Source: Poseidonocella sedimentorum
GTDB lineage: Bacteria; Pseudomonadota; Alphaproteobacteria; Rhodobacterales; Rhodobacteraceae
Direction: 5' to 3'
Assembly: GCF_900116005.1 (NCBI RefSeq)
Contig: NZ_FOYI01000019.1
Span: forward strand, 1 to 43,326
Length of the DNA: 43,326 nt
The number at the start of each line of letters is the position of its first letter. The stretch's first letter is position 1. The notes beneath the pieces were generated by a model. That model did no database searches. It was given only the letters and a program-made list of their open reading frames with translations, and had not been told where the DNA came from. Below are positions 7,894 to 17,710 of the stretch, piece after piece. A program made the translations under genes and the position numbers.

Positions 7894-9042
7894 ATGCGTT
7901 TGGATGACTGTCACAATTTCCACGATTTTCGGGAGCTTGCCCGGCGCAGGTTGCCCGGCCCGATCTTCAACTACATCGATGGCGCGGCCGATGACGAGGT
8001 CACCTATCGCCACAACACGGCGAGCTTCGACCGGCTTGACCTCATGCCCAAGATCCTGCGGGGCGCGGCGGAGATGGATCTCTCGGTCGAGGTCATGGGC
8101 CAGAAGCTCGACCTGCCCTTCTACCTCTCGCCCACCGCATTGCAGCGCCTGTTTCACCGCGACGGCGAGCGCGCCGTTGGCGCCGCGGCGGAGACATACG
8201 GGACGATGTTCGGCGTCTCCTCGCTCGGGACGGTGAGCCTTGAGGAGATGCGCCGCAAGCACAAGAACCCGCAGGTCTACCAGTTCTATTTCCACAAGGA
8301 TCGCGGCCTCAACAGCGCGATGATGCAGCGCGCCAAGGAGGCGGGCATCGACGTCATGATGCTCACCGTCGACACGATCACCGGCGGCAACCGCGAGCGC
8401 GACAAACGCACCGGGTTCTCGATCCCCTTCAAGCTCAATGCCAAGGGCATGGCGCAATTCGCCATCCGTCCGGCCTGGGGGATCAACTACCTGCGCAGCG
8501 AGAAATTCAGCCTGCCGCAGCTTGACGAGCACGTGGACATGGGCGGCGGCACCATGTCGATCGGCAAGTATTTCACCGAAATGCTCGATCCCACGATGAC
8601 ATGGGATGACGTCGAGAAACTGCGCGAGGAATGGGGCGGGACATTCTGTCTCAAGGGGGTGATCCATCCCGATGACGCGGTGAAGGCGGCCGAGATCGGA
8701 TGCGAGGCGGTGGTGCTCTCGAACCACGGCGGGCGGCAGCTTGACGGCTCGCGCACGCCGTTCGACGCGCTGGAGGAAGTGGTAGACGCCGCCGGGGACC
8801 GGCTCGACGTGCTGATGGACAGCGGCGTGCAGCGGGGCACGCATATCCTCAAGGCGCTCGCCCTCGGGGCCAAGGCCGTCGGCGTGGGCCGGGCCTACCT
8901 CTTCCCGCTCGCGGCGGCCGGGCAGCCGGGTGTCGAGCGGATGGTGGGCCTTCTGAAGGACGAAATCATCCGCGACATGCGCCTGATGGGGGTCGAAAAG
9001 GTCTCGGATCTGACCCGCGACCACCTGCGCGCCCGCAAGTAA
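7894..9042 (+). CDS. lldD: FMN-dependent L-lactate dehydrogenase (alpha-hydroxy-acid dehydrogenase)
   Basis: This enzyme oxidises L-lactate to pyruvate with FMN and passes electrons to the membrane quinone or cytochrome pool. It is 382 residues long, as expected. It starts MRLDDCHNFHDFRELARRRL, followed by the family block PGPIFNYIDGAADDE. The catalytic histidine is H278 in SNHGGRQLD, with R281 next to it; K254 (CLKGV) and DSGVQRGTHILKALALGA complete the FMN-binding barrel. A strong AGGAGGGGAG lies just upstream of the ATG at 7894, so this start is preferred over the in-frame ATG at 7837. Other alpha-hydroxy acids such as glycolate or mandelate remain possible substrates. Confidence 0.9.
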   Translation: MRLDDCHNFHDFRELARRRLPGPIFNYIDGAADDEVTYRHNTASFDRLDLMPKILRGAAEMDLSVEVMGQKLDLPFYLSPTALQRLFHRDGERAVGAAAETYGTMFGVSSLGTVSLEEMRRKHKNPQVYQFYFHKDRGLNSAMMQRAKEAGIDVMMLTVDTITGGNRERDKRTGFSIPFKLNAKGMAQFAIRPAWGINYLRSEKFSLPQLDEHVDMGGGTMSIGKYFTEMLDPTMTWDDVEKLREEWGGTFCLKGVIHPDDAVKAAEIGCEAVVLSNHGGRQLDGSRTPFDALEEVVDAAGDRLDVLMDSGVQRGTHILKALALGAKAVGVGRAYLFPLAAAGQPGVERMVGLLKDEIIRDMRLMGVEKVSDLTRDHLRARK

Positions 9043-9051
9043 CCTCGGGGC

Positions 9052-10263
9052 TCAGGGCGCCCTGGCCGCGCCCCGCCCAAAACCGAGGATCAGCGGCACG
9101 ATCCCAAGAACGAGCAGTGCCGACAGCAGGAAAGGCGCTCCCGGCAAATAGGGGCCGGGGCCGCTCACCGCGCGGTGGAACACGCCCGTGAGGATCAATG
9201 GCGCGATCACTGCAGAGAGCGAAGATTGCGCCGCGATGACCCCCTGAACCAACCCTTGCTGATCTTCGCCCAAACGGTTGGCGGCAAAGGCCGTAAGCAG
9301 GGGCGGGATCATATCCGAGAAAGCGGCGATCGGCAGCAGTATCGCCACCATCCAGACCGCGCCGCTAAACCCGAAACCGGTCATGGCAACGATCGCGGCT
9401 CCGGTGGCGATCAGGAGCGTGCGATGGTCGCCGAGCCGCCGGGTCAGGCGCGGCAGGAGGCCCGCCTGGACGCCCGTGATCAGCACGCCATAGGCGGTGA
9501 GCGATAGCCCGATCATCACCGCATCCCAGCCGAATACCTCGCGCCCCCAAAAGGCCCAGAGCGTGGGGTAGACCATGTTCGCGGTTTCGAAGACGAAGAT
9601 GCAGACCAGCGGCGCGGCAAGGCCGGGCATGGCAAAGGTCCGCAGCATCGCGCCGAAGGGGTTGAGATCACGCCGGCCGAAGGGCCGCCGGTTTTCCGGC
9701 TTGAGCGATTCGGGCAGGATGAACAGCGCGAAGAGCACGTTGAGGCCCGACATCGCCGCCGCGATCCAGAACGGCGCAGTGACGTGCCACCCGGCGGCGA
9801 TCCCGCCAATGGTTGGACCCAGGACAAAGCCGATGCCGAAGGCCGCGCCGATCATCCCGAAGGCAGCGGAGCGCTCGTCGGGGCGGGCCATGTCGGCGAT
9901 ATAGGCGCTCGCGGTGATATAGGTCGCCCCGGCCATCCCGGCGACGATCCGGCCCACGAGGAGCAGCCAGTAGGACCCGGCAGTTGCCATGATCACATAG
10001 TCGAAGGACAGAGTCAGTAGCGCGGCGATCAGGACCGGTTTGCGCCCGACCGCGTCGGACAGGCCGCCGACAATCGGCCCGCACAGGAACATCGCCGCCG
10101 CATAGGCCGACATGAGCAGCCCGCCGAGCAACGCGCCCTGTGCCGTGCTGCCTGCCCCGACGCGGGCCATGAGATCCGGCAGGATCGGAAACACGATCCC
10201 GATGCCGATCGCATCGATGAGCATGGTCGCGAGGATGACCAGAAAGGGGCCGGTGAGTTTCAT
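9052..10263 (-). CDS. MFS drug/tetracycline-type efflux transporter
   Basis: This is a 403-residue inner-membrane transporter with 12 predicted helices, of the TCR/Tet DHA1 group. Helix 1 is FLVILATMLIDAIGIGIVFP with the Asp typical of TetA. The loop 2-3 motif A reads GGLSDAVGRKP. Motif C-like glycines occur in helix 5 (FGMIGAAFGIGFVLGPTIGG). Such proteins exchange protons for drugs, but similarity to TetA alone does not show tetracycline resistance, and no tetR-like regulator is adjacent. It is tail to tail with lldD, nine bases apart. The substrate is unknown. Confidence 0.88.
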   Translation of the reverse strand: MKLTGPFLVILATMLIDAIGIGIVFPILPDLMARVGAGSTAQGALLGGLLMSAYAAAMFLCGPIVGGLSDAVGRKPVLIAALLTLSFDYVIMATAGSYWLLLVGRIVAGMAGATYITASAYIADMARPDERSAAFGMIGAAFGIGFVLGPTIGGIAAGWHVTAPFWIAAAMSGLNVLFALFILPESLKPENRRPFGRRDLNPFGAMLRTFAMPGLAAPLVCIFVFETANMVYPTLWAFWGREVFGWDAVMIGLSLTAYGVLITGVQAGLLPRLTRRLGDHRTLLIATGAAIVAMTGFGFSGAVWMVAILLPIAAFSDMIPPLLTAFAANRLGEDQQGLVQGVIAAQSSLSAVIAPLILTGVFHRAVSGPGPYLPGAPFLLSALLVLGIVPLILGFGRGAARAP

Positions 10264-10381
10264 GGGTCAAGATCTCAAGGCTGCGGCTCTGCGTCAACGC
10301 GCGATCCGCGTCGTTGCCCCGGCACCGAGCCCGCGGCGCCGGCTTGGAGAGGTCATCCAGGTGCGGCGATCCCGACAGATC

Positions 10382-10419
10382 CCAACAAAATGCCCTCGAA
10401 AACGCAAGTTTTCAAGGGC
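10382..10419 (-). terminator. Intrinsic terminator of tRNA-Leu
   Basis: Bases 10392-10419 fold as GCCCT-C-GAAAAC / GTTTTC-A-AGGGC around a GCAA loop. On the minus strand the hairpin is followed by ATTTTGTT. It lies 15 bases beyond the CCA end of the minus-strand tRNA, so it should end that transcript. Confidence 0.8.
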
Positions 10420-10434
10420 GGCAAGGCTTGATCA

Positions 10435-10521
10435 TGGTGCCCAGGAGAGGACTCGAACCTCCACGTCCATACAGACACTAGCACCTGAAGCTAGCGCGTC
10501 TACCAATTCCGCCACCTGGGC
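10435..10521 (-). tRNA. tRNA-Leu (anticodon CAG)
   Basis: This is an 87-nt class II tRNA read on the minus strand with the CCA end encoded (complement at 10435-10437). The acceptor stem is GCCCAGG/CCTGGGC and the D arm carries GGAATTGGTAGACG. The anticodon stem CTAGC/GCTAG closes loop TTCAGGT with CAG in the centre. A long variable arm and the TTCGAGTCC T-loop follow. All features match leucine tRNA decoding CUG. Confidence 0.97.
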
Positions 10522-10540
10522 ACAGGGGTCGTGAAGCCGC

Positions 10541-10569
10541 CGTTTAGACGGGGTTTCGGAGCGTGTCAA
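10541..10569 (-). promoter_or_regulatory. tRNA-Leu promoter
   Basis: On the minus strand a perfect TTGACA (10569-10564) is followed after 17 bases by TAAACG (10546-10541). A GC-rich discriminator (GCGGC) follows, typical of stringently controlled stable-RNA promoters. The tRNA 5' end is about 13 bases beyond the expected start site. Confidence 0.65.
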
Positions 10570-10654
10570 CGGCAATTCCGAAGGCTGTGCAAAGCTTGTC
10601 GGAATAGCGTACCGGGGCTAGGCTCGGGGCGCGCATCAAAAGGAGCACTGCGGC

Positions 10655-11635
10655 ATGTCGAAGCTGGTGACGATCTACGGCGGGTCCGGGTTTGTCGGGC
10701 GCTATATCGCGCGGCGCATGGCGCGGGCGGGGTGGCGCGTGCGGGTCGCGGTGCGGCGGCCCAACGAGGCGATTTTCGTGCGAACCTACGGCGTTGTCGG
10801 GCAGGTCGAGCCAGTGCTTTGCAACATTCGCGATGAGGCGAGCGTCGCGGCGGCGATGACGTCGGCGGACGCGGTGGTCAATTGCGTGGGCATCCTGGCC
10901 GAAACCGGCAAGAACCGGTTTGCGAGCGTGCAGGCCGAGGGGGCGGACCGGATCGCCCGGCTTGCCGCAAAGAGCGGCGTTGCCCGGATGGTGCATGTCT
11001 CGGCGATTGGCGCGGATGCGGGGGCTAAGAGCGCCTATGCCCGCACCAAGGCGCAGGGCGAAGAGGCCGTCTTGAAGCACATGCCGGGGGCGGTGATTCT
11101 GCGCCCGTCGATCATTTTCGGGCCCGAGGATGATTTCTTCAATCGCTTCGCGGCGATGACGCGGTTCTCGCCTGTCCTGCCTGTGGTGGGCGGCAAGACG
11201 TTGTTCCAGCCGGTCTATGTCGACGATGTCGCGGCGGCGGCGGAGCGGGCGCTCACGGGCCGCGCGGAGCCGGGGATCTATGAGCTCGGCGGGCCGGAGG
11301 TGCAGCGGTTCAGCGCGCTGATGCAAGAGATGCTGCGGGTGATCCGGCGGCGCCGGCTGGTGCTCGACATCCCGTTCCCGCTGGCCTTCGTCATGGGTGC
11401 GGGGTTCGAGATGGGGCAGGCCTTGAGCTTCGGCCTCATCCCGGCGCAGATCACGCGCGATCAGGTTGCCAACCTGCGCAACGACAACGTCGTCTCCCTC
11501 GGGGCACGCGGTTTTGAGGCGCTTGGGATCACGCCCAGTGCGCTGGAGGCGATCCTGCCGGAGTATCTCTGGCGCTTTCGGCCGAGCGGGCAATATGCCG
11601 CGATCAAGGAGAGCGCGCGCAATCTTCGCCCCTGA
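10655..11635 (+). CDS. NDUFA9-like NAD(P)-binding protein (complex I-associated SDR family)
   Basis: This is a 326-residue atypical short-chain dehydrogenase. The Rossmann motif is at the start (TIYGGSGFVGRYIARRMARA), then VNCVGILAE, HVSAIGAD and SAYARTKAQGEEAV with the Tyr-x3-Lys pair, and RPSIIFGPEDDFFNRFA. This pattern is the NDUFA9/39-kDa subunit group, which in mitochondria and alphaproteobacteria is an accessory protein of respiratory complex I that binds NADPH. AAGGAG precedes the ATG. It is tail to tail with holA. No complex I genes are nearby, so the subunit role rests on family membership. Confidence 0.85.
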   Translation: MSKLVTIYGGSGFVGRYIARRMARAGWRVRVAVRRPNEAIFVRTYGVVGQVEPVLCNIRDEASVAAAMTSADAVVNCVGILAETGKNRFASVQAEGADRIARLAAKSGVARMVHVSAIGADAGAKSAYARTKAQGEEAVLKHMPGAVILRPSIIFGPEDDFFNRFAAMTRFSPVLPVVGGKTLFQPVYVDDVAAAAERALTGRAEPGIYELGGPEVQRFSALMQEMLRVIRRRRLVLDIPFPLAFVMGAGFEMGQALSFGLIPAQITRDQVANLRNDNVVSLGARGFEALGITPSALEAILPEYLWRFRPSGQYAAIKESARNLRP

Positions 11636-11650
11636 GTGCCGATCCGGCCC

Positions 11651-12679
11651 CTAGCGGGCGCGGCCCAGCATCGCGAGGCGGATCATCGCCCGCTCGACCA
11701 CCGCCATCGGCGGCGCCGTCTGGCCGGCCGAGCGCAGGGCCAGATCGGTCTGCGTGATCAGCGAGAGCGCGTCTTCGAGCCGCCGCACCCCCCATTGCGA
11801 GGCCTGCCGCCCCATTCGGTCGCGGCGCGGGCCGAAAACCGGCGGCCGCGCGCGCGCGAGCCCCGAGGAAACGCCGCCGGGATCGGAAGCGGCGGCATGC
11901 AGCGTGCGGAAATGGCGCAACGCCCCGATGCAGAGCGTGGTGGGCGCGATGCCCTGCGCCTTGAGCCGAGACATCACACTGGCGATATCGCCGCTCCGCG
12001 CTTCGGCCACGGCGTGGAGCACGTCGTCAATGGCGGCCTCCGTGGATTGCGGCGCGCTCAGCGCGACTTCGGCGCTGGTGAGCGGGGTTGCGTCGCCATG
12101 TTTGTAGAGCGCGAGCTTCTCGACGGTCTGGCGGAAATCGCCCGGATCGAGGCTCTGGGCGAGGGCGGTGATCGCTCCCATGGCATCGCGGTCGATCTCG
12201 CGCAGCCCGGCGCGTTTGCAGAGGTCTTCGATCTCGCCGCGCGAGGGCGGATCGTCATAGATCGCCGCCGCATAGGCCGATTTGTGCCCCTCGAACCCCT
12301 TGCGCAGCTTGGAGGTCGCGCGGAGCGATCCGGCTGTGACGACGAGTTGCGCGTCTCCGGGGCGCCAATCCTCGAGCGCTGTGAGGATCGGTTTTGCGAG
12401 CGGCTCTGTCGCCTCCTCGACGAACACGACGCGCGTGCCGGGGAAGAAAGCCTGGGCCTTGACCGCATCGATCAGCGCGGCGGGATCTTTGCGCAGATCG
12501 CTTGCGGCAAGCCGCGTGAGCCGCATCTCCGCCTCGCCATCGGGCCCGAGCAAGGCGGCGATCACCTCCTGCCGCCGCAGCGCCACGCGCATCGCATCGG
12601 CCCCGTGGATCAGCAGCCCGGCGGCCTTCGGATCGGGCTTGCGGAAATAGGGCAGCGCATCGCGCGGGGAGAGCTTCAT
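11651..12679 (-). CDS. holA: DNA polymerase III, delta subunit
   Basis: This is the delta subunit of the clamp-loader complex, which opens the beta clamp. It is 342 residues long and starts MKLSPRDALPYFRKPDPKAA. The block GLLIHGADAMRVALRRQEV is the conserved opening of the AAA+-like domain, which lacks a functional Walker A as expected for delta. FFPGTRVVFVEEA and LVVTAGSLRATSKLRKGFE follow, and the C-terminal helical domain runs to AMIRLAMLGRAR. The start overlaps the stop of lptE by four bases (ATGA), so it is coupled to leuS-lptE. Confidence 0.92.
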   Translation of the reverse strand: MKLSPRDALPYFRKPDPKAAGLLIHGADAMRVALRRQEVIAALLGPDGEAEMRLTRLAASDLRKDPAALIDAVKAQAFFPGTRVVFVEEATEPLAKPILTALEDWRPGDAQLVVTAGSLRATSKLRKGFEGHKSAYAAAIYDDPPSRGEIEDLCKRAGLREIDRDAMGAITALAQSLDPGDFRQTVEKLALYKHGDATPLTSAEVALSAPQSTEAAIDDVLHAVAEARSGDIASVMSRLKAQGIAPTTLCIGALRHFRTLHAAASDPGGVSSGLARARPPVFGPRRDRMGRQASQWGVRRLEDALSLITQTDLALRSAGQTAPPMAVVERAMIRLAMLGRAR

Positions 12680-13161
12680 GCGCCGACCTGTGCGAGCAGT
12701 TGCGCGGTGAGATCATCGGCGAGCAGGGTCATCAGCCGTTCGCGCGCATCGCGCTCCGCGGCGAGGGTGGCGACGGTGCTGCCGGTGGTGGAATAGCCGG
12801 TGAAGCCGGTGACGGTGCCCGACGCGCTCTCGGCGCCGGTTGCGGTGTCGCGCAGCGCGTAGCGGACGGTTCCGATGATCTGGTAGCGGGTGGTGGATTG
12901 CTCCTGCGTCACGGCGAGGCCGGAGGCGCGGGTGCTGACGTCGAAATCAAGCCTGTAGTCCGGCGCGGAGGCGGGGGCGCCGAGCCGGTCGCGCAGCCGG
13001 GTCACGAGAAGGAAGCTCTCGCGGTTTTCCGGTACGGTAACAGCCACCCGGCCCGCGAGCGCGCCCGCGCCGCTGGGGGCATAGACCGGCCGGAGGCCGC
13101 AGCCCGCGAGCCCGGCCGCGGCGAGCCCGATCAGGAAGCTGCGCCGGCCAGACCACCGCAT
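12676..13161 (-). CDS. lptE: LPS-assembly lipoprotein LptE
   Basis: This is a 161-residue outer-membrane lipoprotein that plugs the LptD barrel and helps insert lipopolysaccharide. The N-terminus has two arginines, a hydrophobic stretch and the lipobox LAGC (Cys near residue 21), followed by GLRPVYAP, a signature of alphaproteobacterial LptE. The later part (YRLDFDVSTRASGLAVTQEQ and on) matches the alpha-beta fold of the family. The ATG follows directly after the leuS stop (TGA-ATG) and the stop overlaps holA, giving a tight leuS-lptE-holA operon. Confidence 0.88.
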   Translation of the reverse strand: MRWSGRRSFLIGLAAAGLAGCGLRPVYAPSGAGALAGRVAVTVPENRESFLLVTRLRDRLGAPASAPDYRLDFDVSTRASGLAVTQEQSTTRYQIIGTVRYALRDTATGAESASGTVTGFTGYSTTGSTVATLAAERDARERLMTLLADDLTAQLLAQVGA

Positions 13162-15732
13162 TCAGACCACCACATTCACGATACGCCCCGGCACGACGAT
13201 GATCTTTTTCGGCGCCGCGCCTTCCAGCGTCCGCTGGACCGCCTCATGCGCGAGGACCAGCTTTTCGATCTCGTCCTTGGCCATGTCCTTCGGCACGTCG
13301 AGCTCGCCCCGGCGCTTGCCGTTGACCTGGATCGGGAGCGTGACCGTGTCCTCGACCAGCATCGCCTCATCGGCTTTGGGCCAGGGCGCGTCGATCACCA
13401 GCCCCTCACCGCCGAGAAGCGACCAGAGTTCCTCGGCCAAATGCGGGGTCATGGGGGCCATGAGCTGGGCGAGGGTCCGGGCGGCGAAGCGCTTGGCCTC
13501 GGTCCCCGCCTCGGCCTTGGCGAGCGTGTTGGTGAAGGCATAAAGCCGGGCGATGGCGGCGTTGAAACCAAAGCTCGCGACCCCGCTAGTCACATCGAAA
13601 ATCGCCTTGTGCGTCTCGCGCAGGAGCGCCTCGTCCTCAGCCGTCGCGGGATCGTCGCTCGCGGCGATTTCGGAGGCGATGCGGTGCACGCGCGCGAGGT
13701 GCTTGTGCGCGGCTTCGGCCCCGGCGGCGGTCCATTCCACATCGCGTTCCGGCGGGCTGTCCGACAGCACGAACCAGCGCGCCGTATCGGCGCCAAAGGC
13801 GGAGATGATGTTGACCGGATCGACGACGTTCTTCTTGGATTTCGACATCTTGGCCGAGGGGATGATCTCGACCTCGGTCCCATCGCTGAGCTTGCCGTCG
13901 GTGACCTCCTCGGGGAGGTGATAGACCGGCCGGCCATTCTCATCGCGGGTCTGATAGATCTCGTGCGTGACCATGCCTTGGGTGAAGAGCGCGTCGAAGG
14001 GCTCGATCGCCTTGGCGGGCAGGTGCCCGGTCTTGTGCATCGCGCGGGCGAAGAAGCGCGAATAGAGCAGGTGCAGGATCGCGTGTTCGATCCCGCCGAT
14101 ATACTGGTCTACGTTCATCCAGTATTCGGCCTCAGTGAGGTCCGTCGGCGCCTCGGCGCGGGGGGCGGTGAAGCGGGCGAAGTACCACGAACTGTCGACG
14201 AAGGTGTCCATCGTGTCGGTCTCGCGCTGCGCCGCGCCGCCGCAAGTCGGGCAGGTACAATCGCGCCAGGTCGGATGCCGGTCCAGCGGGTTGCCGGGAA
14301 CGGAGAAGTCGATCGGCGTGCCGCCTTCATCATAGGGCAACTCGATGGGCAGGTTTTCCGCCTTCTCGGGCACTACGCCGCATTGGTCGCAATGCACCAC
14401 CGGGATCGGACAGCCCCAATAGCGCTGGCGCGAGAGGCCCCAGTCGCGCAGGCGGAACTTGGTCACGCCGTGGCCCACGCCGTTCTCTTCGCAGAAGGCA
14501 ATCGCGGCGTCGATGGCGGCCTCGCCCGTGGTGTTTTCGTCCCAGTTGTAGGGCTTGAGCCAGCGGACGGTTTCGGATTTTTGCGGCACAAACGCTTCGC
14601 CGCCGGCTTCCGGGGCGGTGTAGCCATCCTTGGCGGCGGGCTCGAAGGTGCTGACGACTGGAAGCTCGTATTTCCGCGCGAAGTCGAGGTCGCGCTGGTC
14701 ATGGGCCGGGCAGCCGAAGATCGCGCCGGTGCCGTAATCCATCAAGATGAAATTGGCGATGTAGACCGGGAGCTCCCAGCTCGTGTCGAACGGGTGCCGC
14801 ACACGGATGCCGGTGTCGAACCCGCGCTTCTCGGCTTTCTCAAGCGCTTCTTCCGTCGTACCGCCCTTGCGGCACTCGGCGTTGAAGGCGGCGATCTCGG
14901 GGTTGTCGCGTTCGAGGTGTTTGGCCAGCGGATGATCGGGCGAGATGCCCACGAAGCTCGCGCCGCCGAGCGTGTCGGGGCGGGTGGTGTAGACCTCGAT
15001 CCGGTCATGCCCCTCGGGCGCATCGACGGTGGAGAAGGCGAATTGCAGCCCGCGCGACTTGCCGATCCAGTTGGCCTGCATCAGCTTGACCTTGGCGGGC
15101 CAGTTGTCGAGCCCGTCGATGGCCTCCAGAAGCTCCTCGGCCATGTCGGAAATGCGGAAGAACCACTGCGTGAGCTCACGCCGTTCGACCTCGGCGCCCG
15201 AGCGCCATCCCTTGCCGTCGATCACCTGCTCGTTGGCGAGCACGGTCATGTCCACCGGATCCCAGTTCACCACCGCGTTCTTGCGGTAGACGAGCCCGGC
15301 TTCGAGCATGTCGAGGAAGAGCCGTTGCTGCTGGCCGTAATACTCCGGGTCGCAGGTCGCGAATTCGCGGGACCAGTCGATGGAGAGGCCAAGCGGCTTC
15401 ATCTGTGCGCGCATGTCGGCGATGTTGGAATAGGTCCAGTCCTTGGGGTGGCCGCCGGAGGCCATCGCGGCGTTCTCGGCGGGCATCCCAAAGGCATCCC
15501 AGCCCATCGGGTGCAGGACGTTGTGGCCCGTGCTCTGCTTGTAGCGCGCGATCACGTCGCCCATTGTATAGTTTCGCACATGGCCCATGTGGATGCGCCC
15601 CGACGGGTAGGGGAACATCTCGAGCACGTAGTATTTCGGCTTGTCGGCGGTGTGCGTGGCGGTGAAGGTCCCGGCCTTGTCCCAGGCCTCCTGCCATTTG
15701 GCTTCGATTTCCGCGGCGGTATAGCGCGACAT
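13162..15732 (-). CDS. leuS: Leucyl-tRNA synthetase
   Basis: This class I synthetase of 856 residues charges tRNA-Leu in the cytoplasm. It starts [17 protein letters not shown]. The HIGH motif is [12 protein letters not shown] in the first Rossmann half and KMSKSKKNV is intact in the second half. The CP1 editing domain is present ([20 protein letters not shown]), as is a zinc knuckle (CTCPTCGG). It ends with the C-terminal domain block [13 protein letters not shown]. It is the first gene of the leuS-lptE-holA operon. Confidence 0.97.
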   Translation of the reverse strand: MSRYTAAEIEAKWQEAWDKAGTFTATHTADKPKYYVLEMFPYPSGRIHMGHVRNYTMGDVIARYKQSTGHNVLHPMGWDAFGMPAENAAMASGGHPKDWTYSNIADMRAQMKPLGLSIDWSREFATCDPEYYGQQQRLFLDMLEAGLVYRKNAVVNWDPVDMTVLANEQVIDGKGWRSGAEVERRELTQWFFRISDMAEELLEAIDGLDNWPAKVKLMQANWIGKSRGLQFAFSTVDAPEGHDRIEVYTTRPDTLGGASFVGISPDHPLAKHLERDNPEIAAFNAECRKGGTTEEALEKAEKRGFDTGIRVRHPFDTSWELPVYIANFILMDYGTGAIFGCPAHDQRDLDFARKYELPVVSTFEPAAKDGYTAPEAGGEAFVPQKSETVRWLKPYNWDENTTGEAAIDAAIAFCEENGVGHGVTKFRLRDWGLSRQRYWGCPIPVVHCDQCGVVPEKAENLPIELPYDEGGTPIDFSVPGNPLDRHPTWRDCTCPTCGGAAQRETDTMDTFVDSSWYFARFTAPRAEAPTDLTEAEYWMNVDQYIGGIEHAILHLLYSRFFARAMHKTGHLPAKAIEPFDALFTQGMVTHEIYQTRDENGRPVYHLPEEVTDGKLSDGTEVEIIPSAKMSKSKKNVVDPVNIISAFGADTARWFVLSDSPPERDVEWTAAGAEAAHKHLARVHRIASEIAASDDPATAEDEALLRETHKAIFDVTSGVASFGFNAAIARLYAFTNTLAKAEAGTEAKRFAARTLAQLMAPMTPHLAEELWSLLGGEGLVIDAPWPKADEAMLVEDTVTLPIQVNGKRRGELDVPKDMAKDEIEKLVLAHEAVQRTLEGAAPKKIIVVPGRIVNVVV

Positions 15733-15812
15733 GGGCCCGGGCCCTTTCCTTGACGTGGTATTCTCTGGCGGGGGTGTAGTCCGCCCGTTTGGTCTGGTCC
15801 AGCCCGCGCGGC

Positions 15813-16220
15813 TCAGAGGCGGCCGTCGGCGATGCGGAGCTGGCGCGCGCGCGACAGGATCGCGTCTTCCACGGCGCGGAGCGTGGCGTCGCTCACCGGG
15901 CCGGAGCGCGTTTGCATCGCGAGGCTGAGCGAGCGGGCATCTAGCGCGGGGTCGCGGACATGGACCGTCGCCTTGTAGGCGCGGCTGCTGCCCGGCGGGG
16001 TGCCGAAGCCGGTCACGATCACGCCGGTGTAGGGGTCGATGTCGGTGACGGGCAGGAAGCTCAACACGTCGAGCGAGGCGGCCCAGATGTAGCGGTTGAC
16101 CGCGACGGTCTCGGCGCCCTGGATCCGCGTGGCCTCCCGCGTGGCGTTCTCACGGGCGCCGCCGCATCCCGAAAGCACGGCAAGAGCGACGATCGTCATG
16201 GCAGTTGTCAGGATTTTCAT
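15813..16220 (-). CDS. DUF3576 lipoprotein
   Basis: This is a 135-residue predicted lipoprotein: [20 protein letters not shown], with lipobox LSGC. The mature part contains [20 protein letters not shown] and [17 protein letters not shown], the conserved core of DUF3576, found almost only in alphaproteobacteria beside leuS. The function is unknown. The start at 16220 is chosen because it gives a clean signal peptide and has a GGGGGAGAG tract upstream; an in-frame ATG at 16262 would bury the signal. It lies 80 bases upstream of leuS in the same direction, so it probably heads the operon. Confidence 0.85.
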   Translation of the reverse strand: MKILTTAMTIVALAVLSGCGGARENATREATRIQGAETVAVNRYIWAASLDVLSFLPVTDIDPYTGVIVTGFGTPPGSSRAYKATVHVRDPALDARSLSLAMQTRSGPVSDATLRAVEDAILSRARQLRIADGRL

Positions 16221-16318
16221 CGCGCAAGGCTCTCCCCCAGAATTCCGGACCTGTTTACCCAAGCGCTTTTGGGCTCACAAGCTGTTTCGGGGCGGCATGG
16301 GTGCGCGGGCTATCAGGC

Positions 16319-16351
16319 AAAAGAAAAGAGCGGCCCCGAGGGACCGCTCTT
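16319..16351 (-). terminator. Intrinsic terminator of the porin gene
   Basis: Bases 16326-16351 form AAGAGCGG / CCGCTCTT plus CCC/GGG with one C/A mismatch and a tiny loop. On the minus strand the stem is followed by TTTTCTTTTG. It lies 24 bases beyond the porin stop codon. Confidence 0.88.
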
Positions 16352-16374
16352 CCAGATCTGTAACCGAGAGGTTC

Positions 16375-17475
16375 TTAGAAGCTCAGGGTCAGAGCAACGG
16401 TCGTGCCGTGCAGGTATTCCTGCGGGCCGATTTCGTCGTTCTGGTTGTTGTCTTCGTCTTCCGCGTAGGAAGCAACGAAGGCCGCGCCGCCGCCGAGGTC
16501 GTATTCGGCTGCAACGTACTGGCCGTCGTCGTCGGACCAGCCAGCCAAGAGGCCGAGGCCGTTGCCAACGTCGTAGCTGACGTTGACGCCTGCATCTTCG
16601 TCGCCGCCATCGTGGTAGAAGGCGTCAACCGAGATCGGGCCGTTTGCGTAAGACGCTGCGAGGCCGTAGTTGTCTTCGCCATCTTCGTCGATATCCGTAT
16701 CCGTTGGATCAACCGGGCGAGATTCGGATACGTAGAACGCCGTCAAGGTGACGCCAGGAGCAACAGCGTAGGAGCCCTGAAGGCCGATCGACTCTTCGCC
16801 ATCGTCGGATGCGTAGGCGAACAGCACGTCAGCGCCACCAACGGTGGTGCCAACGGAGAGGCCGTACACTTCAGCGCCGTTGAAGTCGCCGTTGCCGTCG
16901 AAGTCGTTTTCGGCTTCCTCTTGGTAACCGAAGGTCACGGAAACGCCGTTGATTTCGCCAGCTGCGCCGAGCGAAAGCTGGTCAACTTCGCCGGAGCCGG
17001 TGCCGCCTAGGGCAAATTTGTCATTGTGCACGACGTTGGAGATGCCGAAGTCGAAGCCACCGTAGGACATCGCGCCGCGCAGAACCACTTCGCCGTCAGC
17101 TTCGGAGAAGCTGTCTTCTTCCATGTTGGTCACGCCGTTCCAGTACGTTTCCGCCGCGAATGGGGTGTCGCCGTAGTAGAGGGAGGCCATGTCGGACTCG
17201 AGGAAAAGGGTGAAGTTATCGTCGGCGTGAAAATTGCCGTCGGTATCCAGCGTATCAGCAGAGGCGTCTTCAAGGTCGAAGCCGAAAGTGACGCCGGCGG
17301 TGACGCCGTTGTCCAGCTCTTGGGACATGGTGACGTCGAGATCGCCATCAGCGTAGAGCCCGCCGTTGATATCGTCATTATGGCCAAGTTCGGCAGAGCC
17401 GGACCAGGACACGTCTGCAGCTGCTGCGCCGGCAAAGGCGACGATTGCAGTCGTCGTAAAGAGGATGCGTTTCAT
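16375..17475 (-). CDS. Rhodobacter-type outer-membrane porin
   Basis: This is a 366-residue trimeric 16-strand porin for passive diffusion of small solutes. The signal peptide is MKRILFTTTAIVAFAGAAAA, followed by DVSWSGSAELGHNDD, typical of the alphaproteobacterial porin family. The chain is very acidic (many DDGD and EDED loops), alternates polar and aromatic residues, and ends in LTLSF with the C-terminal Phe required for assembly. Codon use differs from neighbours, with many GCT/GTT/AAC-type codons, as expected for a highly expressed gene. GAGGG precedes the ATG, and a small hairpin (17495-17510) lies in the leader. It is monocistronic. Confidence 0.93.
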   Translation of the reverse strand: MKRILFTTTAIVAFAGAAAADVSWSGSAELGHNDDINGGLYADGDLDVTMSQELDNGVTAGVTFGFDLEDASADTLDTDGNFHADDNFTLFLESDMASLYYGDTPFAAETYWNGVTNMEEDSFSEADGEVVLRGAMSYGGFDFGISNVVHNDKFALGGTGSGEVDQLSLGAAGEINGVSVTFGYQEEAENDFDGNGDFNGAEVYGLSVGTTVGGADVLFAYASDDGEESIGLQGSYAVAPGVTLTAFYVSESRPVDPTDTDIDEDGEDNYGLAASYANGPISVDAFYHDGGDEDAGVNVSYDVGNGLGLLAGWSDDDGQYVAAEYDLGGGAAFVASYAEDEDNNQNDEIGPQEYLHGTTVALTLSF

Positions 17476-17533
17476 CTTGGTATCCCTCGTAATTGCATTC
17501 TCGGGAATGCCGGGTTGTCCAGCATTGGGGGAG

Positions 17534-17562
17534 TGTTTGCGCCCAACGCCCGATTGGGTCAA
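17534..17562 (-). promoter_or_regulatory. Candidate porin promoter
   Basis: On the minus strand TTGACC (17562-17557) is followed after 17 bases by CAAACA (17539-17534). The -10 is poor, so an activator may be needed, as for many porins. This would give a leader of about 55 nt including the 17495-17510 hairpin. It is a weak by-eye call. Confidence 0.3.
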
Positions 17563-17710
17563 CGGTTGGCGTCGGCGCTCCAAGGCGCATCGCAAAAAAT
17601 GATGCAGATCGGCCACACACCATTTCCCGATTGCGCCCGCGCGGTTTCCGACCATCATGGGGCCGGTCTCTCGCGACGCGGGGGCAATCTTATGTAAAAC
17701 AGGAGTTTTC

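Noticed and set aside
9052-10263. Tetracycline resistance determinant
   Set aside because: The protein is TetA-like in fold, but there is no adjacent tetR and the similarity is shared by many unrelated-substrate exporters; only the transporter class is supported.
12700-15753. 1017-residue open frame opposite lptE and leuS
   Set aside because: Composition (GHVEL, RLGG, HRDR runs) is typical of a GC-rich antisense shadow; leuS is certain on the other strand.
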